Assembly: GCA_016706565.1 (NCBI GenBank)
Contig: JADJJI010000005.1
Coordinates: forward strand, 534,001 to 598,000
DNA: 64,000 nt
Direction: 5' to 3'
Source of the DNA: Piscinibacter sp.
GTDB taxonomy: Bacteria; Pseudomonadota; Gammaproteobacteria; Burkholderiales; Burkholderiaceae_C
Positions 17,422 to 26,391 of the stretch are shown here, in pieces. Position numbers and translations under genes: made by a program. The notes under the pieces were generated by a model. That model had not been told where the DNA came from, ran no database searches, and was given only the letters and a program-made list of their open reading frames with translations. How positions within the stretch are numbered: position 1 is the first letter of the stretch; each line of letters opens with the position of its first letter.

Positions 17422-18969
17422 ATGATGTCTCCGTCCCCAGCCCGCGGGGTGGCGTTTCCGGTGCGCTCGACTACAGTGTCCGGCTTTCCGACACTGCGAC
17501 CCATGACCGTGATGCCTGCTGCCCTGCCCGTCGACACCGACAGCCTGCTGAAGATGGCCACGCAGTCGATGTTCGACACCTTCGCGCAGACGGCCATGGG
17601 CATGATGGTGGTCGACCGGCAACACCGCATCGTCTGGATCAGCGAGGGCTACAAGCGATTCCTGCCGGCGCTCGGGCATGCCGAGGACGACTTCGTCGGC
17701 CGCCGCGTCGAGGAGGTCGTGCCCAACACGATGATGGTGCAGGTGATCGAGAGCGGCCAGCCGATCCTGGTCGACCTGCTGACCAACCAGGCGGGTACCT
17801 TCCTGGTCAGCCGGCTGCCGCTGCGCGACGCCGACGGCACGGTGATCGGCGCGATGGGCATGGTGCTGCTCGACCACCCCGAGACGACGATGCAGCCGCT
17901 GATCGCCAAGTTCAGCCGCCTGCAGCGCGATCTCGACAACGCCCGGCAGCAACTCGCCGAACACCTGACGCGCGAGCGCCGGCCCAAGCACACGGTGGCC
18001 AGCTTCATCGGCGCCAGCGCGCCGGCGATGGAGGTCAAGCGCCAGGCACGCCGCGTGGCGCAGACCGACAGCACGGTGCTGCTGCTGGGAGAGACGGGCA
18101 CCGGCAAGGAACTTCTCGCCCACGCCATCCACGCCGCCAGCTCGCGCGCCGCCAGGCCCTTCGTCGGCGTCAACATCGCCGCGGTACCCGACACCCTGCT
18201 CGAGGCGGAATTCTTCGGCGTCGCCGCCGGTGCCTACACCGGTGCCGACCGCAAGGGCCGCGACGGCAAGTTCAAGCTGGCACACGGTGGAACGCTGTTC
18301 CTCGACGAGATCGGCGACATGCCGCTGGCGCTGCAGTCCAAGCTGCTGCGCGTGCTGCAGGAGCAGGAGGTCGAACCGCTGGGCAGCAACCAGGTGCAGC
18401 ACGTCGACGTGCGGGTGATCGCAGCCACCAGCCGCGACCTGGCGGCGATGGTGCGCGCGGGCAGCTTCCGCGCCGATCTGTACTACCGGCTCAATGTGCT
18501 GCCGATCCGCCTGCCGCCGCTGCGCGACCGGCTCTCCGACCTGGAGGCGCTGGCCGAGACCCTGGCCGACGACATCGCGCGGCGCAGCGGCATGGCGCAC
18601 AAGAGTCTGTCGCCCGATGCGCTGGAACTGCTGGCCCGCCAGCCTTGGCCGGGCAACATCCGCGAACTGCGCAACGCGCTCGAGCAGGCCAGCCTGATGA
18701 CCGACGATGGCCTGCTCACTGCGCGCCATTTCCAGGCCGTGCTCGAAGACAACCCTTCGTCTGCGATGCCTGCTGCTGTCGCGGCGCAGCCCGGCGCCGA
18801 GGCCGCCGCGCCGAAGATCGCCGGCGTCAAGTCGCTGCCGCAGGCGGTGGCCGAGCTGGAGGCGCAGGCGATCCGCGAGGCGCTCACCGCCACCGGCGGC
18901 AACAAGTTGGCGGCTTCGCGCCTGCTCGGCATCTCGCGGGCGACGCTGTACGAGAAACTCTCGACATGA
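17422..18969 (+). CDS. PAS domain sigma-54-dependent activator, candidate regulator of the PHB-scavenging operon
   Basis: A 515-residue enhancer-binding protein. A PAS domain (about residues 45-150; [19 protein letters not shown]) is followed by a coiled linker and an AAA+ domain (about 190-420) with Walker A GETGTGKE, the sigma-54 contact loop GAYTGA (Tyr instead of Phe) and Walker [12 protein letters not shown] Fis-type helix-turn-helix ends the protein ([20 protein letters not shown]). It has no receiver domain, so it senses a ligand directly. GGGAGA precedes ATG 17422. The layout recalls the P. aeruginosa activator PA2005/HbcR, which I remember as a regulator of (R)-3-hydroxybutyrate use. 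A perfect -24/-12 promoter stands 1 kb downstream before the depolymerase operon. Confidence 0.88.
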   Translation: MMSPSPARGVAFPVRSTTVSGFPTLRPMTVMPAALPVDTDSLLKMATQSMFDTFAQTAMGMMVVDRQHRIVWISEGYKRFLPALGHAEDDFVGRRVEEVVPNTMMVQVIESGQPILVDLLTNQAGTFLVSRLPLRDADGTVIGAMGMVLLDHPETTMQPLIAKFSRLQRDLDNARQQLAEHLTRERRPKHTVASFIGASAPAMEVKRQARRVAQTDSTVLLLGETGTGKELLAHAIHAASSRAARPFVGVNIAAVPDTLLEAEFFGVAAGAYTGADRKGRDGKFKLAHGGTLFLDEIGDMPLALQSKLLRVLQEQEVEPLGSNQVQHVDVRVIAATSRDLAAMVRAGSFRADLYYRLNVLPIRLPPLRDRLSDLEALAETLADDIARRSGMAHKSLSPDALELLARQPWPGNIRELRNALEQASLMTDDGLLTARHFQAVLEDNPSSAMPAAVAAQPGAEAAAPKIAGVKSLPQAVAELEAQAIREALTATGGNKLAASRLLGISRATLYEKLST

Positions 18970-18998
18970 GCGCTGATTGTCTGCAAGTCGGGCGGTGC

Positions 18999-19955
18999 AT
19001 GGAAAGCAGGCAAAGCATCGGGCGCGTTTGTCTGGCAAGCAGGCATTTCGCTGCTGCCGTGCTGTCGATCCTGCTGCTGGCGGCGCCGGCACGCGCCACC
19101 GTCACGCCCGCGGAAGGCGAGACCGAGCGCAGCCTGCGCACGCTCCTGCGCAGCGAGGCATTGGGTTACGAGAACGGCGAGGGCGTCGAGCGCGACGCCG
19201 AGAAGGCCGCGCAGTTGTACTGCAAGGCCGCCCGCCTGGGTGATGCCGAATCTCAGTTCAACCTCGGCTGGATGTACGCCAACGGCCGCGGCGTGGAGCG
19301 CAGCGATGCCACCGCCGCCTTCTTCTTCCACGCGGCCGCCGAGCAGGGCCTGGAGCAGGCCGTGCGCATGCTGGCCAACGTGGGCGGGCCGCCCAACTAC
19401 GTGCCCGAGTGCATGATCGACCGCGCCCCGCCGCAGATGACCGAGCGGCCGCCGGCGCGCCCCCCGGTGCGCGCAGCCGAGGTGCTACCGCCCGATGCGC
19501 CGAGCCACATCGTGGAGATCGTCAAGAGGCACGCGCCGACCTACAAGCTCTCGCCGCGCCTGGTGCTCGCCTTCATCAAGGTCGAGTCCAACTACGACGC
19601 CGCCGCGCTGTCGCCGAAGAACGCCAAGGGACTGATGCAGCTGATCCCCGACACGGCAGCGCGCTTCGGCGTGTTCCGGCCCTACGACGCCGAACAGAAC
19701 ATCCGCGGCGGCATGGCCTACCTGCGCTGGCTGATGGCCTACTTCGAAGGCAACGTGCCGCTGGTCGCCGCCGCCTACAACGCCGGCGAAGGCACGGTGA
19801 ACCGCTACCGCGGTGTGCCGCCGTATGCCGAGACGCGCGCGTACGTGATGCGCATCATCGGCGGCTACGGGCGCCTGGATCACCCCTTCGATGCCGGTGC
19901 CACGCAAGCGTCGCCGCAACTGGGCACGATGCGTTCGTTCTCGTTCATGCAGTGA
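18999..19955 (+). CDS. Sel1-repeat / SLT-domain lytic transglycosylase
   Basis: About 318 residues. A signal peptide (FAAAVLSILLLAAPARA) is followed by two Sel1-like repeats (LGYENGEGVERDAEKAAQLY and LGWMYANGRGVERSDATAAF) and a C-terminal SLT lytic transglycosylase domain. That domain has the catalytic Glu in IKVESNYDAAALSPKNA, GLMQLIPDTA, and AYNAGEGTVNRY. It would cleave peptidoglycan in the periplasm. An alternative ATG at 18966 overlaps the activator's stop by 4 bases and would add 11 residues; I prefer 18999 because it gives a normal signal peptide. It may open the wall locally for a large secretion or transport complex, but this is speculation. Confidence 0.85.
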   Translation: MESRQSIGRVCLASRHFAAAVLSILLLAAPARATVTPAEGETERSLRTLLRSEALGYENGEGVERDAEKAAQLYCKAARLGDAESQFNLGWMYANGRGVERSDATAAFFFHAAAEQGLEQAVRMLANVGGPPNYVPECMIDRAPPQMTERPPARPPVRAAEVLPPDAPSHIVEIVKRHAPTYKLSPRLVLAFIKVESNYDAAALSPKNAKGLMQLIPDTAARFGVFRPYDAEQNIRGGMAYLRWLMAYFEGNVPLVAAAYNAGEGTVNRYRGVPPYAETRAYVMRIIGGYGRLDHPFDAGATQASPQLGTMRSFSFMQ

Positions 19956-19999
19956 GCGCGGCCGCCACGGGCGGCGATCAGGGTTTGCACGGTGCCGCG

Positions 20000-20014
20000 T
20001 GGCACAGCGTTTGC
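20000..20014 (+). promoter_or_regulatory. Sigma-54 (-24/-12) promoter of the PHB-scavenging operon
   Basis: TGGCAC at 20000-20005, five bases, then TTGC at 20011-20014, an exact match to the core RpoN consensus with correct GG-GC spacing. Transcription would begin near 20026, about 50 bases before the first ATG (20076). GTGCC-GCGT-GGCAC (19992-20005) forms an inverted repeat over the -24 element, and a GCCGCC-ACG-GGCGGC stem lies at 19961-19975. A gene for a sigma-54 activator lies 1 kb upstream. Confidence 0.82.
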
Positions 20015-20075
20015 GTTTTGAGCGGCACGGGCCGACAAGCGCCCACCCTGTTGCCATCTCACGGAGACACACCGC

Positions 20076-21275
20076 ATGCCCCACGCCCACCGCCGCCTCT
20101 GGCTCGGCACCCTGGCCGTCGCCGCCCTGAGCGCCACCACCTTCGCCTTCGCGCAGTCCAAGGGCGAGATCAAGATCGCCCATGTCTACAGCAAGACCGG
20201 CCCGCTCGAGGCCTACGGCAAGCAGACCGCCACCGGCTTCATGATGGGCCTGGACTACGCCACCGGCGGCACGATGACGGTGGCCGGCAAGAAGCTCGTC
20301 GTGATCGAGAAGGACGACCAGGGCAAGCCCGACGTGGGCAAGAGCCTGCTGGCCGCCGCCTACGCCGACGACAAGGCCGACATCGCCGTCGGCCCCACCT
20401 CCAGCGGCGTGGCGCTGGCGCTGCTGCCGGTGGCCGAGGAGTACAAGAAGATCCTGCTCGTCGAGCCGGCCGTGGCCGATTCGATCACCGGCGACAAGTG
20501 GAACCGCTACATCTTCCGCACCGGCCGCAACAGCAGCCAGGACGCGATCAGCAACGCCGTGGCGCTGGACAAGGCCGGCACCAGCATCGCCACGCTGGCG
20601 CAGGACTACGCCTTCGGCCGCGACGGCGTGAAGGCCTTCAAGGACGCGGTGAAGAGCGCGAAGATCGTCCACGAGGAATACCTGCCGACCAACACCACCG
20701 ACTTCACCGCCGGTGCGCAGCGCCTGATCGACAAGCTGAAGGATCAGCCCGGCCGCAAGGTGATCTTCATCATCTGGGCCGGCGCGGGCAACCCGTTCAA
20801 GATCGCCGACCTCGACCTCAAGCGCTACGGCATCGAGATCGCCACCGGCGGCAACATCCTGCCGGCGATGGCCGCGTACAAGAAGTTCCCCGGCATGGAA
20901 GGCGCGACGTACTACTACTTCGGCATCCCGAAGAACCCGGTCAACGAGTGGCTGGTGGCCAACCACTACAAGCAGTTCAAGAACCCGCCGGACTTCTTCA
21001 CCGCCGGCGGCATGAGCGCGGCGATCGCGGTGGTCGAGGCCCTGAAGAAGACCGCCGGCGACGCGAACACCGAGAAGCTCATCAAGACCATGGAAGGCAT
21101 GAGCTTCGACACGCCCAAGGGCAAGATGACCTTCCGCAAGGAAGACCACCAGGCGATGCAGAGCATGTACCACTTCAAGATCAAGGTCGACCCGGCCTTT
21201 GCCTGGGGCGTGCCCGAGCTGGTGCGCGAGATCAAGGCCGAAGAGATGGCCGTGCCGATCCGCAACAAGCGTTGA
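20076..21275 (+). CDS. Leu/Ile/Val-type (HAAT) periplasmic binding protein
   Basis: A 399-residue type I periplasmic binding protein (Peripla_BP_6) with signal peptide LGTLAVAALSATTFAFAQS and a mature start GEIKIAHVYSKTGPLEAYG. GGAGA precedes the ATG. It is the first gene behind the sigma-54 promoter, and its partners (two ATPases, two permeases) follow after the depolymerase gene. The family usually binds amino acids, amides, urea or small carboxylates. Placement with PHB hydrolases suggests that the ligand is 3-hydroxybutyrate or its short oligomers, not a branched-chain amino acid; this is inference. Confidence 0.88.
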   Translation: MPHAHRRLWLGTLAVAALSATTFAFAQSKGEIKIAHVYSKTGPLEAYGKQTATGFMMGLDYATGGTMTVAGKKLVVIEKDDQGKPDVGKSLLAAAYADDKADIAVGPTSSGVALALLPVAEEYKKILLVEPAVADSITGDKWNRYIFRTGRNSSQDAISNAVALDKAGTSIATLAQDYAFGRDGVKAFKDAVKSAKIVHEEYLPTNTTDFTAGAQRLIDKLKDQPGRKVIFIIWAGAGNPFKIADLDLKRYGIEIATGGNILPAMAAYKKFPGMEGATYYYFGIPKNPVNEWLVANHYKQFKNPPDFFTAGGMSAAIAVVEALKKTAGDANTEKLIKTMEGMSFDTPKGKMTFRKEDHQAMQSMYHFKIKVDPAFAWGVPELVREIKAEEMAVPIRNKR

Positions 21276-21314
21276 GCCACACGAGAGCGGCCCGCGCCGC
21301 CTGAGGAGGCAAGC

Positions 21315-22817
21315 ATGAAGACAGCCATCCTGCGAGGCATCGCGGGCGTCGCGGCGTTCGTGTCATCGGCGGCAATCGCTGCCGTGGCGTTGCCGCAGCT
21401 CGTCATCGACAAGGCCCAGATCACCGTCTCGGGCCTGTCGTCGGGCGGCTTCATGGCCAACCAGCTCGGCGTGGCGCACTCGGCCACCTTCAAGGGCGTG
21501 GGCGTGTTCGCCGGCGGGCCCTACATGTGCGCGGGGCATGCCAGCTACACCGCGTGCATGTACAACGCCAGCATCTCCAGTTCGGCGCTGTCGACGATGC
21601 AGGCCGACATCAACAACTGGAGCGGCACGGCGATCGACGCGAAGAGCAACATCGCCGCGCAGAAGATCTTCATGTTCGTCGGCAACAGCGACTACACCGT
21701 CGGCCCCAACCCGATGCTGGCGCTGCAGACGCAGTACCAGAACAACGGCGTGGCCGCGGCCAACCTGGAGTTCGTGCGCCGCAACAGCACCGCGCATGTG
21801 TTCCCGACCGACTTCGACGCCACCGGCAACAACGCCTGCAGCAGCAGCGCCTCTCCCTACATCAGCAACTGCGGCTACGACGGTGCGAAGGCCGTGCTGT
21901 CGAAGTTCTACGGCACGCTCAACGCACGCAACAACGCGCCGGCGGCCGCCAACTACATCGAGTTCGACCAGACCGCGTTCACCACCAACCCCGGCGTCGC
22001 GCCCACCGGTTGGGTCTACGTGCCGGCCGAATGCGCCGCCGGCGCGAGCTGCCGGCTGCACGTGGCGCTGCACGGCTGCCAGCAGAACGTCGCCACCATC
22101 GGCGACAAGTTCCTCAAGAGCACCGGCTACACACGCTGGGCCGACACCAACCGCATCGTCGTGCTGTTCCCGCAGACGCGCGTGGACAGCACGAGCCGCG
22201 CCACCGCCGCCAGCGGCTCGCTGGCCAACCCCAACGGCTGCTGGGACTGGATCGGCTGGTACGGCAGCAACTTCGCGCAGCGTGCCGGCACGCAGGGCGC
22301 GGCGATCAAGGCGATGGTCGACCGGCTCTCGTCCGGCACGGGTGGCGGCGGTGGAGGCGGGGGCGGAACCACGCTGGCCGCACCGACCGGTGTGGCGACC
22401 TCGGGCGCCACCGCCAGCAGCATGGTGGTGGCCTGGGCCGGCGTCAGCGGCGCGGCGGGGTATCACGTCTACCGCAACGGCAGCCGCGTCACCGCCGCGC
22501 CGGTCGCGGGCACGAGCTACACCGACAGCGGCCTGGCCGCCGCCACCACCTACAGCTGGACGGTCACCGCCGTCGACGCCAACGGCGCCGAGAGTGCCGC
22601 GTCGGCACCCGCCACCGGCACGACCACCGGCAGCGCGGCGGCGACCTGCTTCACCGCGTCGAACTACGCGCACACCACGGCCGGCCGCGCCCATGTGTCC
22701 GGCGGCTACGCGCTGGCCAACGGCTCGAACCAGAACATGGGCCTGTGGAACGTGTTCGTCACTACCACGCTGAAGCAGACCGCGCCGAACTACTACGTGA
22801 TCGGCACCTGCCCCTGA
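21315..22817 (+). CDS. phaZ: Extracellular PHB depolymerase, type 2 catalytic domain with FnIII linker and substrate-binding domain
   Basis: A 500-residue secreted enzyme that hydrolyses poly(3-hydroxybutyrate). Signal peptide (residues 1 to about 25), then the catalytic domain with lipase box GLSSG (Ser42), likely Asp126 in VGNSDYTVG, likely His161 in TAHVFPTD, and the oxyanion His253 in VALHGCQQN. The oxyanion motif lies after the triad, the order that defines type 2 domains. A poly-Gly linker (343-351), one fibronectin type III domain (about 354-432) and a C-terminal substrate-binding domain (about 443-500) complete the classical modular form. GAGGAGG precedes the ATG. It sits inside an ABC importer operon, 7 bases before the first ATPase gene. 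Export is expected through type II secretion. Confidence 0.93.
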   Translation: MKTAILRGIAGVAAFVSSAAIAAVALPQLVIDKAQITVSGLSSGGFMANQLGVAHSATFKGVGVFAGGPYMCAGHASYTACMYNASISSSALSTMQADINNWSGTAIDAKSNIAAQKIFMFVGNSDYTVGPNPMLALQTQYQNNGVAAANLEFVRRNSTAHVFPTDFDATGNNACSSSASPYISNCGYDGAKAVLSKFYGTLNARNNAPAAANYIEFDQTAFTTNPGVAPTGWVYVPAECAAGASCRLHVALHGCQQNVATIGDKFLKSTGYTRWADTNRIVVLFPQTRVDSTSRATAASGSLANPNGCWDWIGWYGSNFAQRAGTQGAAIKAMVDRLSSGTGGGGGGGGGTTLAAPTGVATSGATASSMVVAWAGVSGAAGYHVYRNGSRVTAAPVAGTSYTDSGLAAATTYSWTVTAVDANGAESAASAPATGTTTGSAAATCFTASNYAHTTAGRAHVSGGYALANGSNQNMGLWNVFVTTTLKQTAPNYYVIGTCP

Positions 22818-22824
22818 CGCGCCC

Positions 22825-23583
22825 ATGCTCGAGACGAAGGACCTCACCATCCGCTTCGGCGGCCACGTGGCCGTCGACCATGTGTCGTGCCGCTTCGAGC
22901 CCGGCACGCTGACGGCCATCGTCGGCCCCAACGGCGCCGGCAAGACGACCTACTTCAACCTGATCTCCGGCCAGCTGCGCGCCAGCGAAGGCTCGGTGCA
23001 CCTGAACGGCGCCGACATCACGAACGAGGCCACGCCGCAGCGCACCCACCGCGGCATCGGCCGCGCCTTCCAGCTCACGCAGCTGTTCCCCAACCTGTCG
23101 GTGCTGGAGAACGTGCGCCTGGCCGTGCAGTCGCGCCGCCGCGAGGGGCTGAACCTGTGGTCGGTGTGGAGCGACCACCGCAACACCCTGGAGCGGGCGC
23201 ACCTTCTGGTCGACCGCGTCAGGCTCGCCGACCGCGCCGACGCACCCGCCGCCAGCCTGCCGCACGGCGACCAGCGCAAGCTCGAGGTGGCGATGCTGAT
23301 GGCGCTCGAGCCCAGCGTCTACATGTTCGACGAACCCACCGCCGGCATGAGCGTCGACGACGTGCCGGTGGTGCTGGACCTGATCCGTACCCTCAAGCAG
23401 CAGCGCAACAAGACCATCCTGCTCGTCGAGCACAAGATGGACGTGGTGCGCGAGCTGGCCGACCGCATCATCGTGCTGCACAACGGCCAGCTCGTGGCCG
23501 ACGGCGAGCCCGAGGCGGTGATCGCCTCGCCGGTCGTTCAGCAGGCTTACCTCGGCACCAGCACGGTGGAGGAGCCGGCATGA
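22825..23583 (+). CDS. HAAT-family ABC importer ATPase (LivG-like)
   Basis: A 252-residue ATP-binding subunit with Walker A GPNGAGKTT, a Q-loop around GRAFQLTQLFPNLSV, a signature LPHGDQRKLEV (variant of LSGGQ), Walker B VYMFDEPTAG and the switch His in LLVEHKMD. LivG-like subunits carry a longer helical insert after the Q-loop, as here (REGLNLWSVWSDHRN). Its start is 7 bases after the PHB depolymerase stop and its end overlaps the second ATPase by 4 bases, so co-translation with the depolymerase gene is likely. Confidence 0.9.
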   Translation: MLETKDLTIRFGGHVAVDHVSCRFEPGTLTAIVGPNGAGKTTYFNLISGQLRASEGSVHLNGADITNEATPQRTHRGIGRAFQLTQLFPNLSVLENVRLAVQSRRREGLNLWSVWSDHRNTLERAHLLVDRVRLADRADAPAASLPHGDQRKLEVAMLMALEPSVYMFDEPTAGMSVDDVPVVLDLIRTLKQQRNKTILLVEHKMDVVRELADRIIVLHNGQLVADGEPEAVIASPVVQQAYLGTSTVEEPA

Positions 23584-24314
23584 GCGCGCTGCTCAAGCTC
23601 GACGGCGTGCACACGCACATCGGCAGTTACCACATCCTGCACGGCGTGGACTTCGAGGTGCCGCTCGGCCAGGTGACCATGCTGCTCGGCCGCAACGGCG
23701 CCGGCAAGACGACCACGCTGCGCACGATCATGGGCCTGTGGGCGGCATCGGCGGGCACGGTGAGTTTCGACGGCGCGCCCATCCATCGCCGGCAGACGCC
23801 CGACATCGCGCAGCTCGGCATCGCCTACGTGCCCGAGAGCATGGGCATCTTCGGCGACCTGACGGTGCGCGAGAACCTGCTGCTCGCCGCGCGCGGCGCG
23901 CGCCGCATCGACGACATCGACACGCAGCGGCTGGACTGGATCTTCGGCCTGTTCCCCGCGCTGAAGAAGTTCTGGCTCTATCCGGCGGGCAAGCTCTCCG
24001 GTGGGCAGAAGCAGATGCTCGCCATCGCGCGCGCCATCGTCGAGCCGCGGCGGCTGCTGCTCATCGACGAGCCGAGCAAGGGCCTCGCGCCGGCCATCGT
24101 CGGCAACCTGATCGCCGCGCTGCGCGAGCTGAAGGCCACGCAGACCACGGTGCTGCTGGTCGAGCAGAACTTCGCCATGGCCCGGGCGCTGGGCGACACC
24201 GTCGCGGTGATGGACGACGGCCGCGTCGTGCACCGCGGCGCGATGGCGGAACTGGTGGAGAACGAACAACTGCAGCAACGCCTGCTCGGCCTGTCGCTGG
24301 GGGCGCACCAATGA
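23580..24314 (+). CDS. HAAT-family ABC importer ATPase (LivF-like)
   Basis: A 244-residue ATPase with Walker A GRNGAGKTT, the LivF-typical YVPESMGIFGDLTVRENL, signature KLSGGQKQMLAIAR, Walker B LLLIDEPSKGLAP and switch His position replaced by the usual VEQN of LivF proteins. The ATG at 23580 overlaps the stop of the LivG-like gene (ATGA), and its own stop overlaps the next start in the same way. It pairs with the LivG-like ATPase under the two permeases. Confidence 0.9.
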   Translation: MSALLKLDGVHTHIGSYHILHGVDFEVPLGQVTMLLGRNGAGKTTTLRTIMGLWAASAGTVSFDGAPIHRRQTPDIAQLGIAYVPESMGIFGDLTVRENLLLAARGARRIDDIDTQRLDWIFGLFPALKKFWLYPAGKLSGGQKQMLAIARAIVEPRRLLLIDEPSKGLAPAIVGNLIAALRELKATQTTVLLVEQNFAMARALGDTVAVMDDGRVVHRGAMAELVENEQLQQRLLGLSLGAHQ

Positions 24315-25309
24315 GCAGTGCCGCCATCCCGAAAGCCAGCTTCGACTGGCTGCCACTCGCCCTGGTGCCGCTGCTCGCGCTGCTGGCGCTGCCGCTGATC
24401 GGCTCGCCCTCGACCTGGCTGACGCTGACCATCGCCGGCCTGGCGATGGGCATGATCGTGTTCGTCACCGCCTCCGGGCTCACGCTCGTGTTCGGCCTGA
24501 TGGACGTGCTGAACTTCGGCCACGGCGTGTTCATCGCCTTCGGTGCCTACGTCGCCACCACGGTGTTCGCGGGCATGGCCGACTGGACATCGGTGGACAG
24601 CCTGCTGCGCAACCTCGTCGCGGTGTTCGCCGCTATGGCGGCGGCGATGGCGCTGGCCGGCGCCATCGGCTGGGCCTTCGAACGCGTGATGGTGCGGCCC
24701 GTGTACGGCCAGCACCTCAAGCAGATCCTCATCACCATGGGCGGCATGATCATCGGCGAGGAGCTGATCAAGGTGATCTGGGGTCCGGAGCAGCGCCCGC
24801 TCGCACTGCCCGAGGCGTTGCGCGGATCGATCCTCATCGGCGACGCCGCCATCGGCAAGTACCGCGTGCTCGCGGTGGCCATCGGCGCCTTCGTGCTCGC
24901 CGCCATGCTGCACGTGCTGGTGCGCACGAAGATCGGCCTGCTGGTGCGCGCCGGCGTGCAGGACCGCGAGATGGTCGAGGCGCTGGGCTACCGCATCCGC
25001 CGCCTGTTCGTCGGCGTGTTCGTCGTCGGCTCGGCGCTGGCCGGGCTGGGGGGCGTGATGTGGGGCCTCTTCCAGCAGAACGTCATCCCGCAACTCGGCG
25101 CGCAGGTCAACGTGCTGATCTTCATCGTCATCATCATCGGCGGGCTGGGCTCGACGCTGGGCTGCTTCGTCGGCGCGCTGCTGGTCGGCCTGCTGGTCAA
25201 CTACACCGGCTTCATTGCACCGGTGTTCACCGCCTTCGCCAGCATCGCACTGATGGTCGCGGTGCTGCTGTGGCGCCCGCAGGGCCTCTATCCGGTGGCC
25301 AACCGATGA
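24311..25309 (+). CDS. HAAT-family ABC importer permease (LivH-like)
   Basis: A 332-residue inner-membrane protein with about 8 hydrophobic segments. It carries the LivH hallmark segment GLTLVFGLMDVLNFGHGVFIAFGAY, written here as two parts (GLTLVFGLMDVLNFGHG, then VFIAFGAYVA), and an EAA-like loop with EALGYRIRRLFVGVF. Starts and stops overlap both neighbours by 4 bases. It forms the channel with the LivM-like subunit. Confidence 0.9.
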   Translation: MSSAAIPKASFDWLPLALVPLLALLALPLIGSPSTWLTLTIAGLAMGMIVFVTASGLTLVFGLMDVLNFGHGVFIAFGAYVATTVFAGMADWTSVDSLLRNLVAVFAAMAAAMALAGAIGWAFERVMVRPVYGQHLKQILITMGGMIIGEELIKVIWGPEQRPLALPEALRGSILIGDAAIGKYRVLAVAIGAFVLAAMLHVLVRTKIGLLVRAGVQDREMVEALGYRIRRLFVGVFVVGSALAGLGGVMWGLFQQNVIPQLGAQVNVLIFIVIIIGGLGSTLGCFVGALLVGLLVNYTGFIAPVFTAFASIALMVAVLLWRPQGLYPVANR

Positions 25310-26391
25310 TTTCCCGCCTGCTCTCCGACGACCTCCCGCGCAGCCGCTGGCTGGCGATCCTGCTCGTGGCCATCGTGCTCGGGCTGGCGCTAACGCCCTT
25401 CCTGTTTCCCGGCACGAAGGCGCTGAACGTGGCGGCCAAGATCATCGTCTTCATCGTGCTGGTGGCCAGCTTCGACCTGCTGCTCGGCTACACCGGCATC
25501 GTCAGCTTCGCGCACACCATGTTCTTCGGCATCGGCGCCTACGGCATCGCCATCGCCAGCACGCGCATAGGCCCGGGCTGGGGCGCGGTGGCACTGGGTG
25601 TGGGCGCGGCGCTGGGAGTGTCGCTGGCGCTGGCGCTGCTCATCGGCCTGGCCTCGCTGCGCGTGAAGGCGATCTTCTTCGCGATGATCACGCTGGCCGT
25701 GGCCTCGGCCTTCCTGACGCTGGCCTCGCAGCTGTCCGACTTCACCGGCGGCGAGGACGGCCTGAACTTCAAGGTGCCCGAGGCGCTGCAGCCCGGCACG
25801 CAGTACCTCGACGCGCCGCTGCTCGGCGCGTCGGTCGACGGGCGCTTCGTCACCTACTACCTGCTGTTCGGCGTCGCGGCGCTGCTCGTGCTGGCGCTGC
25901 TGCGCATCGTCAACTCGCCTTTCGGCCGCGTGCTGCAGGCGATCCGCGAGAACGACTTCCGTGCCGAGGCGATCGGCTACCGCACGGTGGTCTGGCGCAC
26001 GCTGGCTTCGGTGCTGTCGGCGCTGTTCGCCACGCTCGCCGGCTGCCTGCTCGCGCTGTGGCTGCGCTACCAGGGGCCGGACACCTCGCTGTCCTTCGAG
26101 ATCATGCTGGACATCCTGCTCGTCGTCGTGATCGGCGGCATGGGCACGGTCTACGGCGCGGTGATCGGCTCGGTGCTGTTCGTCATCGCGCAGAACTACC
26201 TGCAGGACCTGCTCAAGCTCGGCGCTTCGGCGCTGGAGGGCGTGCCCGTGCTCGCGGCGCTCGTCTCGCCCGACCGCTGGCTGCTCTGGCTGGGCCTGCT
26301 GTTCGTGCTCTCCGTTTATCACTTCCCCACCGGTGTGGTGGGGCGACTGCGCGCGATGAGACGCGCTCCACCCCGAGGAGACAAGGCATGA
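25306..26391 (+). CDS. HAAT-family ABC importer permease (LivM-like)
   Basis: A 361-residue permease with about 10 membrane segments. LivM features are LGYTGIVSFAHTMFFGIGAYG near the N-terminus (GYTGIVSFAHTMFFGIG) and the coupling loop AIRENDFRAEAIGYRTVVW. ATG 25306 overlaps the LivH-like stop by 4 bases, and the stop overlaps the start of the oligomer hydrolase gene by 4 bases. Thus the transporter genes are flanked on both sides, without any gap, by PHB-degrading enzymes. Confidence 0.9.
   Translation: MISRLLSDDLPRSRWLAILLVAIVLGLALTPFLFPGTKALNVAAKIIVFIVLVASFDLLLGYTGIVSFAHTMFFGIGAYGIAIASTRIGPGWGAVALGVGAALGVSLALALLIGLASLRVKAIFFAMITLAVASAFLTLASQLSDFTGGEDGLNFKVPEALQPGTQYLDAPLLGASVDGRFVTYYLLFGVAALLVLALLRIVNSPFGRVLQAIRENDFRAEAIGYRTVVWRTLASVLSALFATLAGCLLALWLRYQGPDTSLSFEIMLDILLVVVIGGMGTVYGAVIGSVLFVIAQNYLQDLLKLGASALEGVPVLAALVSPDRWLLWLGLLFVLSVYHFPTGVVGRLRAMRRAPPRGDKA

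Noticed and set aside
22343-22373. Poly-GGC tract in the depolymerase gene as a repeat element
   Set aside because: It is in frame and encodes the Gly linker between catalytic and FnIII domains, normal for this enzyme class.
20076-26391. Simple call as a branched-chain amino acid transporter
   Set aside because: The family is right, but coupling without gaps to PHB depolymerase and oligomer hydrolase genes makes an amino acid substrate less likely; left as HAAT family with inferred 3HB-type ligand.
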